Below are positions 6,516-13,092 of a stretch of DNA of 13,092 nt, piece by piece (positions within the stretch are counted from its first letter, which is position 1; the number at the start of each line of letters is the position of its first letter). Made by a program: the position numbers and the translations under genes. Location of the stretch: positions 1 to 13,092 of the forward strand of contig JAQCHM010000047.1 of assembly GCA_027730885.1 (NCBI GenBank), written 5' to 3'. Source of the stretch: Actinomycetota bacterium (GTDB taxonomy: Bacteria > Actinomycetota > Acidimicrobiia > Acidimicrobiales > SZUA-35). The notes under the pieces are model-generated. The model had not been told where the DNA came from. It ran no database searches and was given only the letters and a program-made list of their open reading frames with translations.

Positions 6516-7442
6516 TCAGTAACCGGCCTCGACGTCGACCAGCCCGACGAGTGGCCGCCCCTCGACGAACCGCCGGGTGTTGTCCTCGATGTGCGCGGCC
6601 AGCAACGGAATGCCCATGTCCGGCGTGTTCCCTACATGCGGGGTGATGACGATGCGTGGCTCCTGCCACAGCGGATGATCGTCGGGGAGGGGCTCGGGGC
6701 TGGTGACGTCCAACGCGGCACCGCCGATACGACCGGCTCGCACCGCTTCGACCAGCGCATCGTTGTCCACGTGGCCGCCCCGGGCGACGTTCACCAGCCA
6801 CGCGTGGGGGGCCATGGCCGCGAACTCGGCCGTGCTCATCAACTTCGTGGTCTCCGGCGTGAGCGCCAGCGCCAGTACGACCAGATCCGCTCCACGAAGC
6901 GCCTCTATCCGGGCATCGAGCGTCAACGTCCGGGCCGCTCCCGGGAACGGGCTGTCGGTCCGTCGAACGACGGTGATCTCGCATCCGAACGGTTCGAGCA
7001 TCGCCACGAGCTCGGTGGTGATACCACCGCCTCCGAAGATGCTCACCTTTCCGCCGATCAGATTGTGCCCGACGGGTTGGTCCCACTGCTGAACCCGGCT
7101 GTAGCGGACCAGCCCACGAAGTCCGGCCAAGCCCAGCATCAGCGCGTGCTCGGCAACCGGCCGGGCATAGACCCCCTTCGCACACGTCCAAACGTGGACG
7201 TCGTCGAGGTAACCGACGTAGGGCTCGATCCCCGCGAACGGTAGACCGACCCAGGACACCTTTGGGCTGCGCGCGAGGAGCAGCGGCAGCTCGTGCGGAA
7301 CGAAAGGATCGGCCCAGACCAAACCCTCTGCCTCGTCAGGTGCCGCGAGCTGGCCGCCGCCGGCCAAGACAGCCGCCTCCAACGACTGAAACCGACCGGA
7401 CTTCGGTTCCACCGCGATCTTCCTGGCCCCCACGACCGCCAC
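6516..7442 (-). CDS. D-isomer-specific 2-hydroxyacid dehydrogenase family protein, 308 aa
   Basis: A cytosolic NAD(P)-dependent oxidoreductase that would interconvert a 2-keto acid and a D-2-hydroxy acid. The Rossmann domain shows the glycine loop FGGGGITTE (about 136-144) and, at the end of beta-2, VVRRTDS (158-164); the Arg pair in place of an acidic residue suggests preference for NADP(H). The catalytic triad is present: R221 in NVARGGHVDNDALVEA, E250 in SPEPLP, and H269 in ITPHVGN. The length fits the family, which is close to the GhrA/phosphoglycerate-dehydrogenase-like group; the substrate is unknown. The assigned start, GTG 7442, overlaps the stop of the MMPL-like gene (TAGTG), so translation is probably coupled. 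A second GTG at 7412 has AGGAAG before it and is a possible alternative, but it would cut into the first beta-strand (KIAVEP). Confidence 0.88.
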   Translation of the reverse strand: MAVVGARKIAVEPKSGRFQSLEAAVLAGGGQLAAPDEAEGLVWADPFVPHELPLLLARSPKVSWVGLPFAGIEPYVGYLDDVHVWTCAKGVYARPVAEHALMLGLAGLRGLVRYSRVQQWDQPVGHNLIGGKVSIFGGGGITTELVAMLEPFGCEITVVRRTDSPFPGAARTLTLDARIEALRGADLVVLALALTPETTKLMSTAEFAAMAPHAWLVNVARGGHVDNDALVEAVRAGRIGGAALDVTSPEPLPDDHPLWQEPRIVITPHVGNTPDMGIPLLAAHIEDNTRRFVEGRPLVGLVDVEAGY

Positions 7443-10087
7443 TACTGCGCCAATCCGGCGGCTGCCTGTCTGGCGTCGTTCTCAGCATCGAGACCCACGC
7501 GTTCGGCCGAGACCATCACGTCGACATCGCCGGTGCCCAGATCCACGGCCTCGGCGATCCGGTATCGGCCGGACGAGTCCTGGACCAGCCAGAGCATGCC
7601 GTCACGCCGTTCGCCTCGCCGGACCCCGAGAACCCGACCGTCGCGGTCGACCAGCCGACGTTCCGGGTGGTCCACGGTGATGGCCAGCGTGACCGGCGAG
7701 CCGGTGTTCACCGCCCGGACCTTGAGGAGTCGGGGGCCGTCGCCGCTCACCCGGAAGCCGGCCGTGCGAAGTCGACGGTTGTGTTCGGCGAGTTCGGCGA
7801 AGACCGTCGTATCGGCGACGAACACCGTGTCGAGCTCGGCCTTCTCCGGGTCGGTCTGGAACGCGAACTCGGCTCGAAGGAGCCCAGCCGCGACCCGGCG
7901 CCACTGGGGATCCATCTGAGTCGGATTCACCGGCTCACCTCCGACGACCATGGGTTCGGACCGTTCGACCTCAGCAGCCCCCGGAACGACGGGTTCGACC
8001 CGGCGGACGTCGATCGGTTCACCGAGCGCCTCGAGGTCGGGACAGCTCGACCGCCGAGCGAGCGCACCGACCATGTGGCGACCGAGGAGGACCGGTCGCA
8101 GCATCGAGGTGCCGACCAGGAGTTCGATGGTGAGCCCGACAGCCAGGGCCACGCCCAGACGACGTGCGACCTGGAGGTCCGACGCAACGAACCCGAGCCC
8201 GCAGAGCGCGGCGACAGCCAAGCCGATCATTGCCGCCTTGCCTTCGCGACGCGCGACCTCGGAGATCGGATCGGCTTCGGCGTCCCGAAGAGCGTCCTCT
8301 TCGAGGATCAACGACTCGAGTCCGCCATCGGGCGGTCCGACGGCGACCGCAGCCGTCTCCCTCACGATGCTTCTGAGCCGCCTGAGGAACCCGAGCTCGA
8401 AGAGCCCGACCCCGATGCTCGCCACCAACGCGACTGTTTGTAGTTCGCTGCCGCTGACCGTGTCGGTGATGACGTAGTAGACACCCAGCACCGCAGCGGA
8501 GCCGATGACGCGCAGGACACCGACCAACAATGCCAACCTGAGGTCGCCGACGAGCACGAGTACACCCAAGGCGCCGGCGACCGCCAGGGAGAACACCAGC
8601 AGCCACAGATTGCTCACCGACTCCGACCCCGCGTTCGCCGCGTCGACCGGCGAACCCGTCAGTTCCGGGGCCTCGGAGAGGTTCTGGGGTGTCGCAAGGA
8701 GGGCGACGAGGTCCTGGGCCGCAATCGATCGGGCGGTGACCAACGGGGTCACGACGGCGAGGTGACGCGCGTCGCGAACGAATGGTTCCGGATCGTCGCC
8801 CGAAGCCACCAACGCTCCTTGCTCGAATCGACCCGATGCGGTGGCTACCCAGCCGACGCTCGGCAACGTCGATGCATCGAGCGCCCAGCGATCGAGTTCG
8901 GAAAGCGAGGTTCCCCCTGGCGCAGTCGCCAGGATCGACGAGGTCGGGTCGCCACCCAGCAGGAGGAGTTCAGCAGAGACTCGCTGGGCGGCTGATCCGG
9001 TTGGCAGGGCCTGCTCATCGATGAGCTCGGCCGTGGGAACGCGGAGGGCGAAGAGTCCGATGATGACCAGGAAGATGGCGAAACCGGCGAGCACTGCCGG
9101 CGGAAAATCGCGACCATCGGGCAGGTTGAACCGGAACAACCGATAGTCGTCCTCATCAGGCACGGGCGGAAGGGCCACGAGGATCGAGGGGAGGACGGCA
9201 AAGGTGACGAGCGCACCGAAGAAGGCCCCGACGGCGACCACCATGGCCTGGTTCCGGCCCGGTCCGGCGATGGCGAGCACCAAGGACGTCAGGATCAACC
9301 CACCCACGAGGAGTCCAGCTTCGGCCGACAGGTGCACTACCGAGCGACGAATGGTGTCGGCCGAGTCGACCCCGGCCGGGTGCTTGAACCAGTCGAGCAG
9401 GCGCAGCCCGAGCACGGTCGAGACCAAGCAGGCGACGAGTACCGCAGGAAGGGCTGTCGTGCCCAGTGAGCCGTCGAACGGTCCAGCCATCTGGGCGCCG
9501 ATCAGCCCGCCGAGTAGCGTCGCGGCACTGATCGTTCCGCCGGCGGCGAAGCCGATCTTCAGGCCGAACGAAGCGGACAGCACGAGCGTCAGCAGCAACA
9601 GCACCGGCACGACGGCGATCACCGTGCTGCGGTTGAGTCGGTCCAGCAAGTCCCGATCGGCGACCACTCGGCCACCAAGTGAGACGGGGGTTCCAGGAAG
9701 GGTCTCCTCGATCACCGTTTCGATCCGAGCGAGTACGCCGTTACCGTCGACCCCGGGTGACAACGAAACGAGAAGGGCGACACGCCCTTCGGAGCTCGGC
9801 TGGACCTCGACCGCACTGACGCCGGTCACAGCGCCGAGGGCGGGGACGAGGATCGATTCGACTGCGGAGCCCGTGCCTCCTGTGGTGTCGACCAGCAAGG
9901 CGAGATCGGGCAGCTCACCCGGACGCCACGATGCCCCCTGACCCGCCAACTGGGGTCGGGCACCCCCGATCGAGGCGAACGCCGTGCCGGCCAAGAGGAG
10001 CAACAGCGTCGACGTCAGCAACAACATGCTGAACCGGCGCAGGAATGCTGGGCTAGCGGGGAATGACAAAAGTCGAGTTGGAGCCAC
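7442..10087 (-). CDS. RND/MMPL-like membrane protein with C-terminal NTF2-like domain, 881 aa
   Basis: The RND layout is clear: helix 1 (about 20-40), an extracytoplasmic domain (41-150), helices 2-6 (153-302), a cytoplasmic loop, helix 7 (329-349), a second extracytoplasmic domain (350-490), helices 8-12 (493-661), then a long soluble C-terminus. Family members such as MmpL3 export lipids or other hydrophobic cargo using proton flow through Asp-Tyr pairs in helices 4 and 10. Here these positions align with Val225-Leu226 in helix 4 and Phe563-Glu564 in helix 10 (GVGLFELGFL in place of GVGVDYxxFL), so the usual relay seems lost. Residues about 728-850 resemble an NTF2-like fold (FAFQTDPEKAELDTVF ... 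LWLVQDSSGRYRIAEAVDLG), unusual for MMPL proteins. The start is GTG 10087, with GGAAAG 5 bases upstream; the frame is open to 10420 but the extra 111 residues look non-coding. It is first in a unit with the dehydrogenase and GGDEF-EAL genes. Confidence 0.82.
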   Translation of the reverse strand: MAPTRLLSFPASPAFLRRFSMLLLTSTLLLLLAGTAFASIGGARPQLAGQGASWRPGELPDLALLVDTTGGTGSAVESILVPALGAVTGVSAVEVQPSSEGRVALLVSLSPGVDGNGVLARIETVIEETLPGTPVSLGGRVVADRDLLDRLNRSTVIAVVPVLLLLTLVLSASFGLKIGFAAGGTISAATLLGGLIGAQMAGPFDGSLGTTALPAVLVACLVSTVLGLRLLDWFKHPAGVDSADTIRRSVVHLSAEAGLLVGGLILTSLVLAIAGPGRNQAMVVAVGAFFGALVTFAVLPSILVALPPVPDEDDYRLFRFNLPDGRDFPPAVLAGFAIFLVIIGLFALRVPTAELIDEQALPTGSAAQRVSAELLLLGGDPTSSILATAPGGTSLSELDRWALDASTLPSVGWVATASGRFEQGALVASGDDPEPFVRDARHLAVVTPLVTARSIAAQDLVALLATPQNLSEAPELTGSPVDAANAGSESVSNLWLLVFSLAVAGALGVLVLVGDLRLALLVGVLRVIGSAAVLGVYYVITDTVSGSELQTVALVASIGVGLFELGFLRRLRSIVRETAAVAVGPPDGGLESLILEEDALRDAEADPISEVARREGKAAMIGLAVAALCGLGFVASDLQVARRLGVALAVGLTIELLVGTSMLRPVLLGRHMVGALARRSSCPDLEALGEPIDVRRVEPVVPGAAEVERSEPMVVGGEPVNPTQMDPQWRRVAAGLLRAEFAFQTDPEKAELDTVFVADTTVFAELAEHNRRLRTAGFRVSGDGPRLLKVRAVNTGSPVTLAITVDHPERRLVDRDGRVLGVRRGERRDGMLWLVQDSSGRYRIAEAVDLGTGDVDVMVSAERVGLDAENDARQAAAGLAQ

Positions 10088-10092
10088 GAGTA

Positions 10093-10098
10093 CTTTCC
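10093..10098 (-). promoter_or_regulatory. Shine-Dalgarno of the MMPL-like gene
   Basis: GGAAAG on the minus strand ends 5 bases before GTG 10087. It decides the start against the far upstream options in the same open frame, because the first membrane helix then begins about 20 residues in, with RR just before it. Confidence 0.5.
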
Positions 10099-10125
10099 AG
10101 TCGGCACCAACCCCGCCCGCTGGGT

Positions 10126-10192
10126 AGCGTAGCCGACACCCTGCGTGAGTGGTGGATGTCCGTCGCGACGTTTTCCGCCGGTCGGCTACCGT
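10126..10192. promoter_or_regulatory. Divergent promoter/operator candidate with 9-bp inverted repeat
   Basis: GTAGCCGAC (10129-10137) and its exact reverse complement GTCGGCTAC (10181-10189) are 43 bp apart. On each strand the repeat runs into a TANNNT hexamer: plus GTCGGCTACCGT gives TACCGT (10187-10192), and minus GTCGGCTACGCT gives TACGCT (10126-10131). They could be two divergent -10 regions serving the MMPL-like unit and the CopD-like unit, or two half-sites for one regulator. I see no convincing -35 hexamers. Confidence 0.4.
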
Positions 10193-10230
10193 GACCACCA
10201 GTCGCGCTGAACGCGCGCCGCGCGAGAGAC

Positions 10231-10251
10231 CGGCACCCGCCTCGGGTGCCG
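10231..10251 (+). promoter_or_regulatory. Perfect 9-bp leader hairpin upstream of a small ORF
   Basis: CGGCACCCG-CCT-CGGGTGCCG is a perfect, GC-rich stem with a 3-base loop. The Shine-Dalgarno AAAGGA (10252-10257) starts at the very next base, so the folded stem would sit directly against the ribosome-binding site. No T-run follows on either strand, so it is not a classical terminator. It may stabilise the mRNA 5' end or regulate access to the small ORF. Confidence 0.6.
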
Positions 10252-10265
10252 AAAGGAAACACCAC

Positions 10266-10304
10266 ATGTCCGGCCTCATCGGCAAGATCCTCGGCCGTCG
10301 CTGA
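10266..10304 (+). CDS. Possible 12-residue microprotein or leader peptide
   Basis: The ORF reads ATG to TGA and encodes MSGLIGKILGRR. It is too short for coding statistics, but it has one of the best Shine-Dalgarno sites in the window (AAAGGA at 10252-10257, 8 bases before the ATG) and follows a perfect hairpin. The peptide is small, hydrophobic in its middle and basic at its end, compatible with a membrane-associated amphipathic helix. Its stop lies 13 bases before the ATG of the CopD-like gene, which has no Shine-Dalgarno of its own, so it may be a translated leader that couples or gates that gene. It is out of frame with the downstream gene (52 bases between the two ATGs). An alternative is a chance ORF. 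Conservation would decide. Confidence 0.45.
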   Translation: MSGLIGKILGRR

Positions 10305-10317
10305 CCTCCGTCGTTCG

Positions 10318-10719
10318 ATGCTCGCACCGTCCATCGACACTGTCCGGCTCTTCCTTCACGTCGTGGCCGCCTCGGTATGGGTGGGCGGTCAGGTCGTGAT
10401 GGCCGGTTTGGTCCCGGCACTTCGGGGTCTCGGTCCCGACGTCTCCAAGACGGCCGCCAACGGGTTCGCCCGAGTCGCGTGGCCGGCCTTCGGTCTGGCC
10501 TTCATCACCGGCACGTGGAACATGTTCGAGGTGCCACCCTCGGCCAGCGTCTCCTACCACATGACCCTGGGCATCAAGATCCTCCTGGTCGTCGCGGCCG
10601 GTGCCTCGGCTGCCGTGCATTCTCGAACGCCCGACAAGGCCGTGCTCGCAGCCACCGGAGCGATCGGGATGCTGGCCTCGCTCGTCGCCCTGTTCTTCGG
10701 CGTGCTCTTGGCTGGCTGA
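10318..10719 (+). CDS. CopD-like four-helix membrane protein, 133 aa
   Basis: A small integral membrane protein with four predicted helices: VRLFLHVVAASVWVGGQVVM (starting near residue 8), VAWPAFGLAFITGTWNMF, MTLGIKILLVVAAGASAAVH, and AATGAIGMLASLVALFFGVLL. The first helix carries the LHxxAAxVWVGG signature of CopD-domain and related small membrane proteins; its His and the TGTWN motif of helix 2 are candidates for metal or haem contacts. CopD-domain proteins are linked to copper handling, but many short actinobacterial members have no proven role, so I call only the fold. The start ATG 10318 follows the 12-codon ORF's stop by 13 bp; the in-frame GTG at 10246 would fall inside the hairpin and add non-coding-looking residues. 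The TLP1 gene follows after 28 bp. Confidence 0.72.
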   Translation: MLAPSIDTVRLFLHVVAASVWVGGQVVMAGLVPALRGLGPDVSKTAANGFARVAWPAFGLAFITGTWNMFEVPPSASVSYHMTLGIKILLVVAAGASAAVHSRTPDKAVLAATGAIGMLASLVALFFGVLLAG

Positions 10720-10735
10720 ACCACTGGACATTCCA

Positions 10736-10741
10736 TAGGAT
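10736..10741 (+). promoter_or_regulatory. Candidate -10 box for a leaderless transcript of the thiolase-like gene
   Basis: TAGGAT fits the actinobacterial TANNNT -10 pattern and ends 6 bases before ATG 10748, so transcription could start on the A of the start codon. Leaderless mRNAs are common in actinobacteria. No good -35 is visible, and the same bases (AGGAT) could instead act as a weak Shine-Dalgarno. Confidence 0.25.
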
Positions 10742-10747
10742 CGGTGG

Positions 10748-12223
10748 ATGACTCTCGATCCCCGGACTCCAGTCCTCGTCGGCGTGGCCCAGTGCAAGCA
10801 ACGACCCCAGGACGTCGCCGAAGCCGTCGAAGCGGTGAAGCTCATGGAACAGGCCGTCGTGGCCGCGGCGGAAGATGCCGGAGCTCCGGGACTGCTCGTA
10901 CAGCTCGACGCCATCGCGGTCGTCAATGGCGCGTGGGGCTACTCCGACCCCGGTCGCCTCATCGGCGACGCCGTCGGGTCGCCCCAGGCCCGAACCGTCA
11001 TCTCCAGTACGGGGGGCAACAGCCCTCAATCGCTGGTGAGTCATCTCTCCTCCCGGATCCAAGCCGGTGAACTCTCGTGTGCCGTCATCACCGGTGCCGA
11101 GACGATCTGGAGCCGGCGCAAGCAGCGGGCCGCCGGCCTGCCTCGCAATCTGACCGAGCAGTCAGGTGTGGCGCCCGACGAACAGTTCCAGACCGAGGTC
11201 CAGATGTCGTCGGAGTTCGAGGACAGCCGGGGTCTGGAGATGCCGGTCAACCTCTACCCCGTGTTCGAGTCGGCGTTCCGCCACGCACGTGGCGAGTCGA
11301 TCGAGGCCCATCGCGACCGACTCGCCGAACTCTGGGCCGGGTTCAACCAAGTCGCCGTGCAGAATCCGTACGCGTGGATTCGAACCCCGATGACCGCGGC
11401 GGAGATCCGTGAGGCCAGCCCCTCCAACCGGATGGTCGGGTTCCCGTACACCAAGGCGATGAACTCAAACTGGAACCTCGACCAGGGCGCGGCGTTGCTG
11501 CTGTGCTCGGCGGAAGCGGCCGAGGCCGCCGGTGTGCCGCGGGACCGCTGGGTATTCCCTCATGCCGGCACTGATGCCCACGACACCTACCTCGTCAGCA
11601 ACCGCCGCGACCTGCACAGCTCCCCCGCGGTCAACGAGGCGGCTCGGGTCCTTTTCGAGCTCACCGGCAGATCCGTCGCCGACATCGATCACGTGGACGT
11701 GTACTCCTGCTTCCCGTCCGCGGTGCAGGTTGCGGCCACCGAAATCGGCCTCGGCCTCGACCGCCCACTCACTGTCACGGGCGGTTTGACGTTCGCCGGT
11801 GGTCCGCTCAACAACTACGTCACCCACTCGATCGCGACGATGGCTGACGTCCTGCGCTCCGACGCCGGCAGTCTCGGACTGGTCACCGCCAACGGCGGAT
11901 ACCTCACCAAACACGCACTCGGCCTGTACTCCACCGAGCCGGCAGACCATCCCTTCGTCACCCGCGACGTGCAGCAAGCAGTCGACCGGGTTCCGGTCAC
12001 CCCCGTCGACGCGTCCTTTGTCGGGGCGGGAACGATCGAGGGCTACACCGTGATGCACGGCAACGAGGGACCCGAGCGGGCACTCGCCGCGGTGCGGACA
12101 CCGGGAGGCGCCCGCACGTGGGCCAACGGCACCAACCTCGCCGTGATGGCCGAGTTGACGACGAACGAAGGCGTCGGCCGCGCTTGCACGGTGCACGCCG
12201 ACGGCACGTTCGACCTGAGCTGA
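10748..12223 (+). CDS. Thiolase-like protein type 1 (TLP1), 491 aa
   Basis: A two-part protein of the SCP2-thiolase-like group often annotated as acetyl-CoA acetyltransferase. The thiolase fold covers about residues 1-414, with VLVGVAQ at the N-terminus, VISSTGGNSPQSLVSHL (84-100), DVYSCFPSAVQ (317-327), GGPLNNY (351-357) and NGGYLTKHALG (382-392). Residues about 415-491 (ASFVGAGTIEGYTVMHG ... ARTWANGT) match the extra C-terminal beta-barrel domain described for TLP1 of Mycobacterium smegmatis. Where classical thiolases carry the nucleophilic Cys, this protein has GGNSPQS and no Cys, so Claisen condensation or thiolysis by the normal mechanism is unlikely; the M. smegmatis relative was reported inactive as a thiolase. 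It is probably cytosolic and acyl-CoA related, with role unknown. The stop lies 4 bp before otsA, so the two are probably co-transcribed. Confidence 0.88.
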   Translation: MTLDPRTPVLVGVAQCKQRPQDVAEAVEAVKLMEQAVVAAAEDAGAPGLLVQLDAIAVVNGAWGYSDPGRLIGDAVGSPQARTVISSTGGNSPQSLVSHLSSRIQAGELSCAVITGAETIWSRRKQRAAGLPRNLTEQSGVAPDEQFQTEVQMSSEFEDSRGLEMPVNLYPVFESAFRHARGESIEAHRDRLAELWAGFNQVAVQNPYAWIRTPMTAAEIREASPSNRMVGFPYTKAMNSNWNLDQGAALLLCSAEAAEAAGVPRDRWVFPHAGTDAHDTYLVSNRRDLHSSPAVNEAARVLFELTGRSVADIDHVDVYSCFPSAVQVAATEIGLGLDRPLTVTGGLTFAGGPLNNYVTHSIATMADVLRSDAGSLGLVTANGGYLTKHALGLYSTEPADHPFVTRDVQQAVDRVPVTPVDASFVGAGTIEGYTVMHGNEGPERALAAVRTPGGARTWANGTNLAVMAELTTNEGVGRACTVHADGTFDLS

Positions 12224-12227
12224 GACC

Positions 12228-13092
12228 ATGCCCTCTGCCGGTGCCCAACACGCCAGTCTGGTCGTCGTGGCCAACCGGCTGCCCATCACCCGGGTCGAGG
12301 ACGCCGGCGCCGGCAAGTGGGTGACCAGCCCCGGGGGGCTCGTCTCGGCTCTCAAGCCGGCGATGACCGACCTGGACGGCGTGGCCTGGCTCGGCTGGAC
12401 TGGCGAGCAAACCGACTCGACTCTGGCAACGTTCGAACACGACGGCCTCCGTTTGGTGCCCATCGCCCTCTCCGAGCAGGAACACCAACTGCACTACGAG
12501 GGCATGTCGAATAGCACACTGTGGCCGCTGTACCACGGCAAAATCGAGCCGCCGGAATTCCACCGCCATTGGTTCGACGGGTACCGGAAGGTGAACCACC
12601 GGTTCGCCACCGCTGCAGCGGAAGCCGCGGCCCCCGGGGCGCTGGTGTGGATCCACGACTACCAGCTCCAGTTGGTACCGGGCATGCTGCGAGAGCTGCG
12701 GCCCGATCTGCGCATCGGCTTCTTCCTGCACATCCCGTTTCCGTCACCCGAGCTCTTCATGCAGCTTCCCTGGCGCAACGAGCTCGTCACCGCCATGCTC
12801 GGTGCCGACCTGCTCGGCTTCCAGGCGCCGGCCGATGCCACCAACTTCCATCGATTGGCCAGGGCCCTCGGCCTGGCCACTCGTTCGGGATCGTCCGGGC
12901 TCGAGTTCGCGCACCGAGCAGTCAACGTCCGGTCCTTCCCCATCGGGATCGACTACCAGCGCTACCACCACGCCGCGCTCGAACCCGACGTCCTCGAGCA
13001 GTCACGGACCCTCCGATCCCAGCTCGGCGACCCCGACGTCGTGCTACTCGGCGTCGATCGGCTCGACTACACCAAGGGCATCGACCTCCGCC
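12228..13092 (+). CDS. otsA: Trehalose-6-phosphate synthase, N-terminal 288 residues (runs off window)
   Basis: A GT20 retaining glycosyltransferase that joins UDP- or ADP-glucose to glucose-6-phosphate, the first step of trehalose synthesis in the cytosol. Family signatures are intact: NRLP (16-19), the nucleotide-sugar loop SPGGLVSAL (34-42), WLGWTG (54-59), the acceptor-site NSTLWPLYH (95-103), HDYQLQLVPGMLRE (143-156), FLHIPFPSPELF (166-177), LGADLLGFQ (191-199), FPIGID (237-242) and GVDRLDYTKGI (275-285), the last with the phosphate-binding Arg and Lys. Full-length OtsA is about 460-500 residues, so roughly the last 40 percent is outside the window. The ATG at 12228 follows the TLP1 stop by 4 bp (TGAGACCATG), with no Shine-Dalgarno, which argues for translational coupling. 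Trehalose is an osmotic and desiccation protectant and a precursor of glycolipids in actinobacteria; the partner phosphatase otsB is not visible here. Confidence 0.95.
   Translation, partial: MPSAGAQHASLVVVANRLPITRVEDAGAGKWVTSPGGLVSALKPAMTDLDGVAWLGWTGEQTDSTLATFEHDGLRLVPIALSEQEHQLHYEGMSNSTLWPLYHGKIEPPEFHRHWFDGYRKVNHRFATAAAEAAAPGALVWIHDYQLQLVPGMLRELRPDLRIGFFLHIPFPSPELFMQLPWRNELVTAMLGADLLGFQAPADATNFHRLARALGLATRSGSSGLEFAHRAVNVRSFPIGIDYQRYHHAALEPDVLEQSRTLRSQLGDPDVVLLGVDRLDYTKGIDLR

Noticed and set aside
7262..8443. Plus-strand frame of 393 codons opposite the dehydrogenase and MMPL genes
   Set aside because: Crosses the boundary of two well-supported genes and shows no domain; a shadow.
10246..10317. 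GTG start for the CopD-like protein
   Set aside because: The GTG lies within the 3' arm of the hairpin and adds a non-hydrophobic stretch; ATG 10318 gives a normal N-terminus.
10088..10420. Upstream start for the MMPL-like protein (111 extra residues)
   Set aside because: The extension is Arg-rich, lacks a ribosome site and would run through the divergent promoter, the hairpin and the start of the CopD-like gene.
1..13092. Mobile element, CRISPR array, tRNA or defence system
   Set aside because: I saw no transposase, integrase, spaced repeat array, tRNA-like cloverleaf or known defence domain; gene content and base use are uniform across the window.

Overview
The window is GC-rich, densely packed bacterial DNA with strong G/C bias at third codon positions, GTG starts, many overlapping or nearly touching genes and weak Shine-Dalgarno sites. 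The gene content (an RND/MMPL-like membrane protein, a TLP1-type thiolase-like protein, a FliA-like sigma region 4, OtsA, a membrane-bound PAS-GGDEF-EAL protein) points to an actinobacterium. My best guess is an Acidimicrobiia-type lineage (Ilumatobacter/Iamia relatives). That placement is inference from style and families, not from a marker gene.

Layout. (1) Positions 1-1497, minus strand: a tight three-gene run. It starts with a short protein holding only a sigma-70 region 4 helix-turn-helix, followed 2 bp later by an unrecognised 275-residue protein with a basic tail, and then by the N-terminus of an ABC-F ATPase cut by the window edge. (2) Positions 1575-2486, minus: a ten-helix EamA/DMT transporter. 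It diverges from a plus-strand amidohydrolase-2 family enzyme (2693-3883). Their shared spacer carries two tandem 16-bp direct repeats next to a candidate -10 box. (3) Positions 3888-3929: a nested inverted repeat between convergent genes, which looks like a bidirectional terminator. (4) Positions 3930-10087, minus: a three-gene unit reading MMPL-like protein, then D-2-hydroxyacid dehydrogenase (stop and start overlap), then GGDEF-EAL c-di-GMP protein. (5) Positions 10088-10317: a divergent regulatory region with a 9-bp inverted repeat at 43-bp spacing, a perfect 9-bp hairpin, and a 12-codon ORF with a strong Shine-Dalgarno. (6) Positions 10318-13092, plus: a four-helix CopD-like membrane protein, a TLP1 thiolase-like protein, and otsA (trehalose-6-phosphate synthase), which runs off the right edge.

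Most genes are ordinary housekeeping or accessory metabolism. The features that stand out are: the 12-codon ORF with its hairpin leader upstream of the CopD-like gene; the MMPL-like protein, which has lost the Asp-Tyr proton-relay residues and gained a probable NTF2-like C-terminal domain; the region-4-only sigma-like protein coupled to an unknown gene; and an EAL domain whose metal-binding Asp-Asp pair is Asp-His. I see no tRNA, rRNA, CRISPR array, insertion sequence or integrase. No gene-free stretch exceeds about 230 bp.
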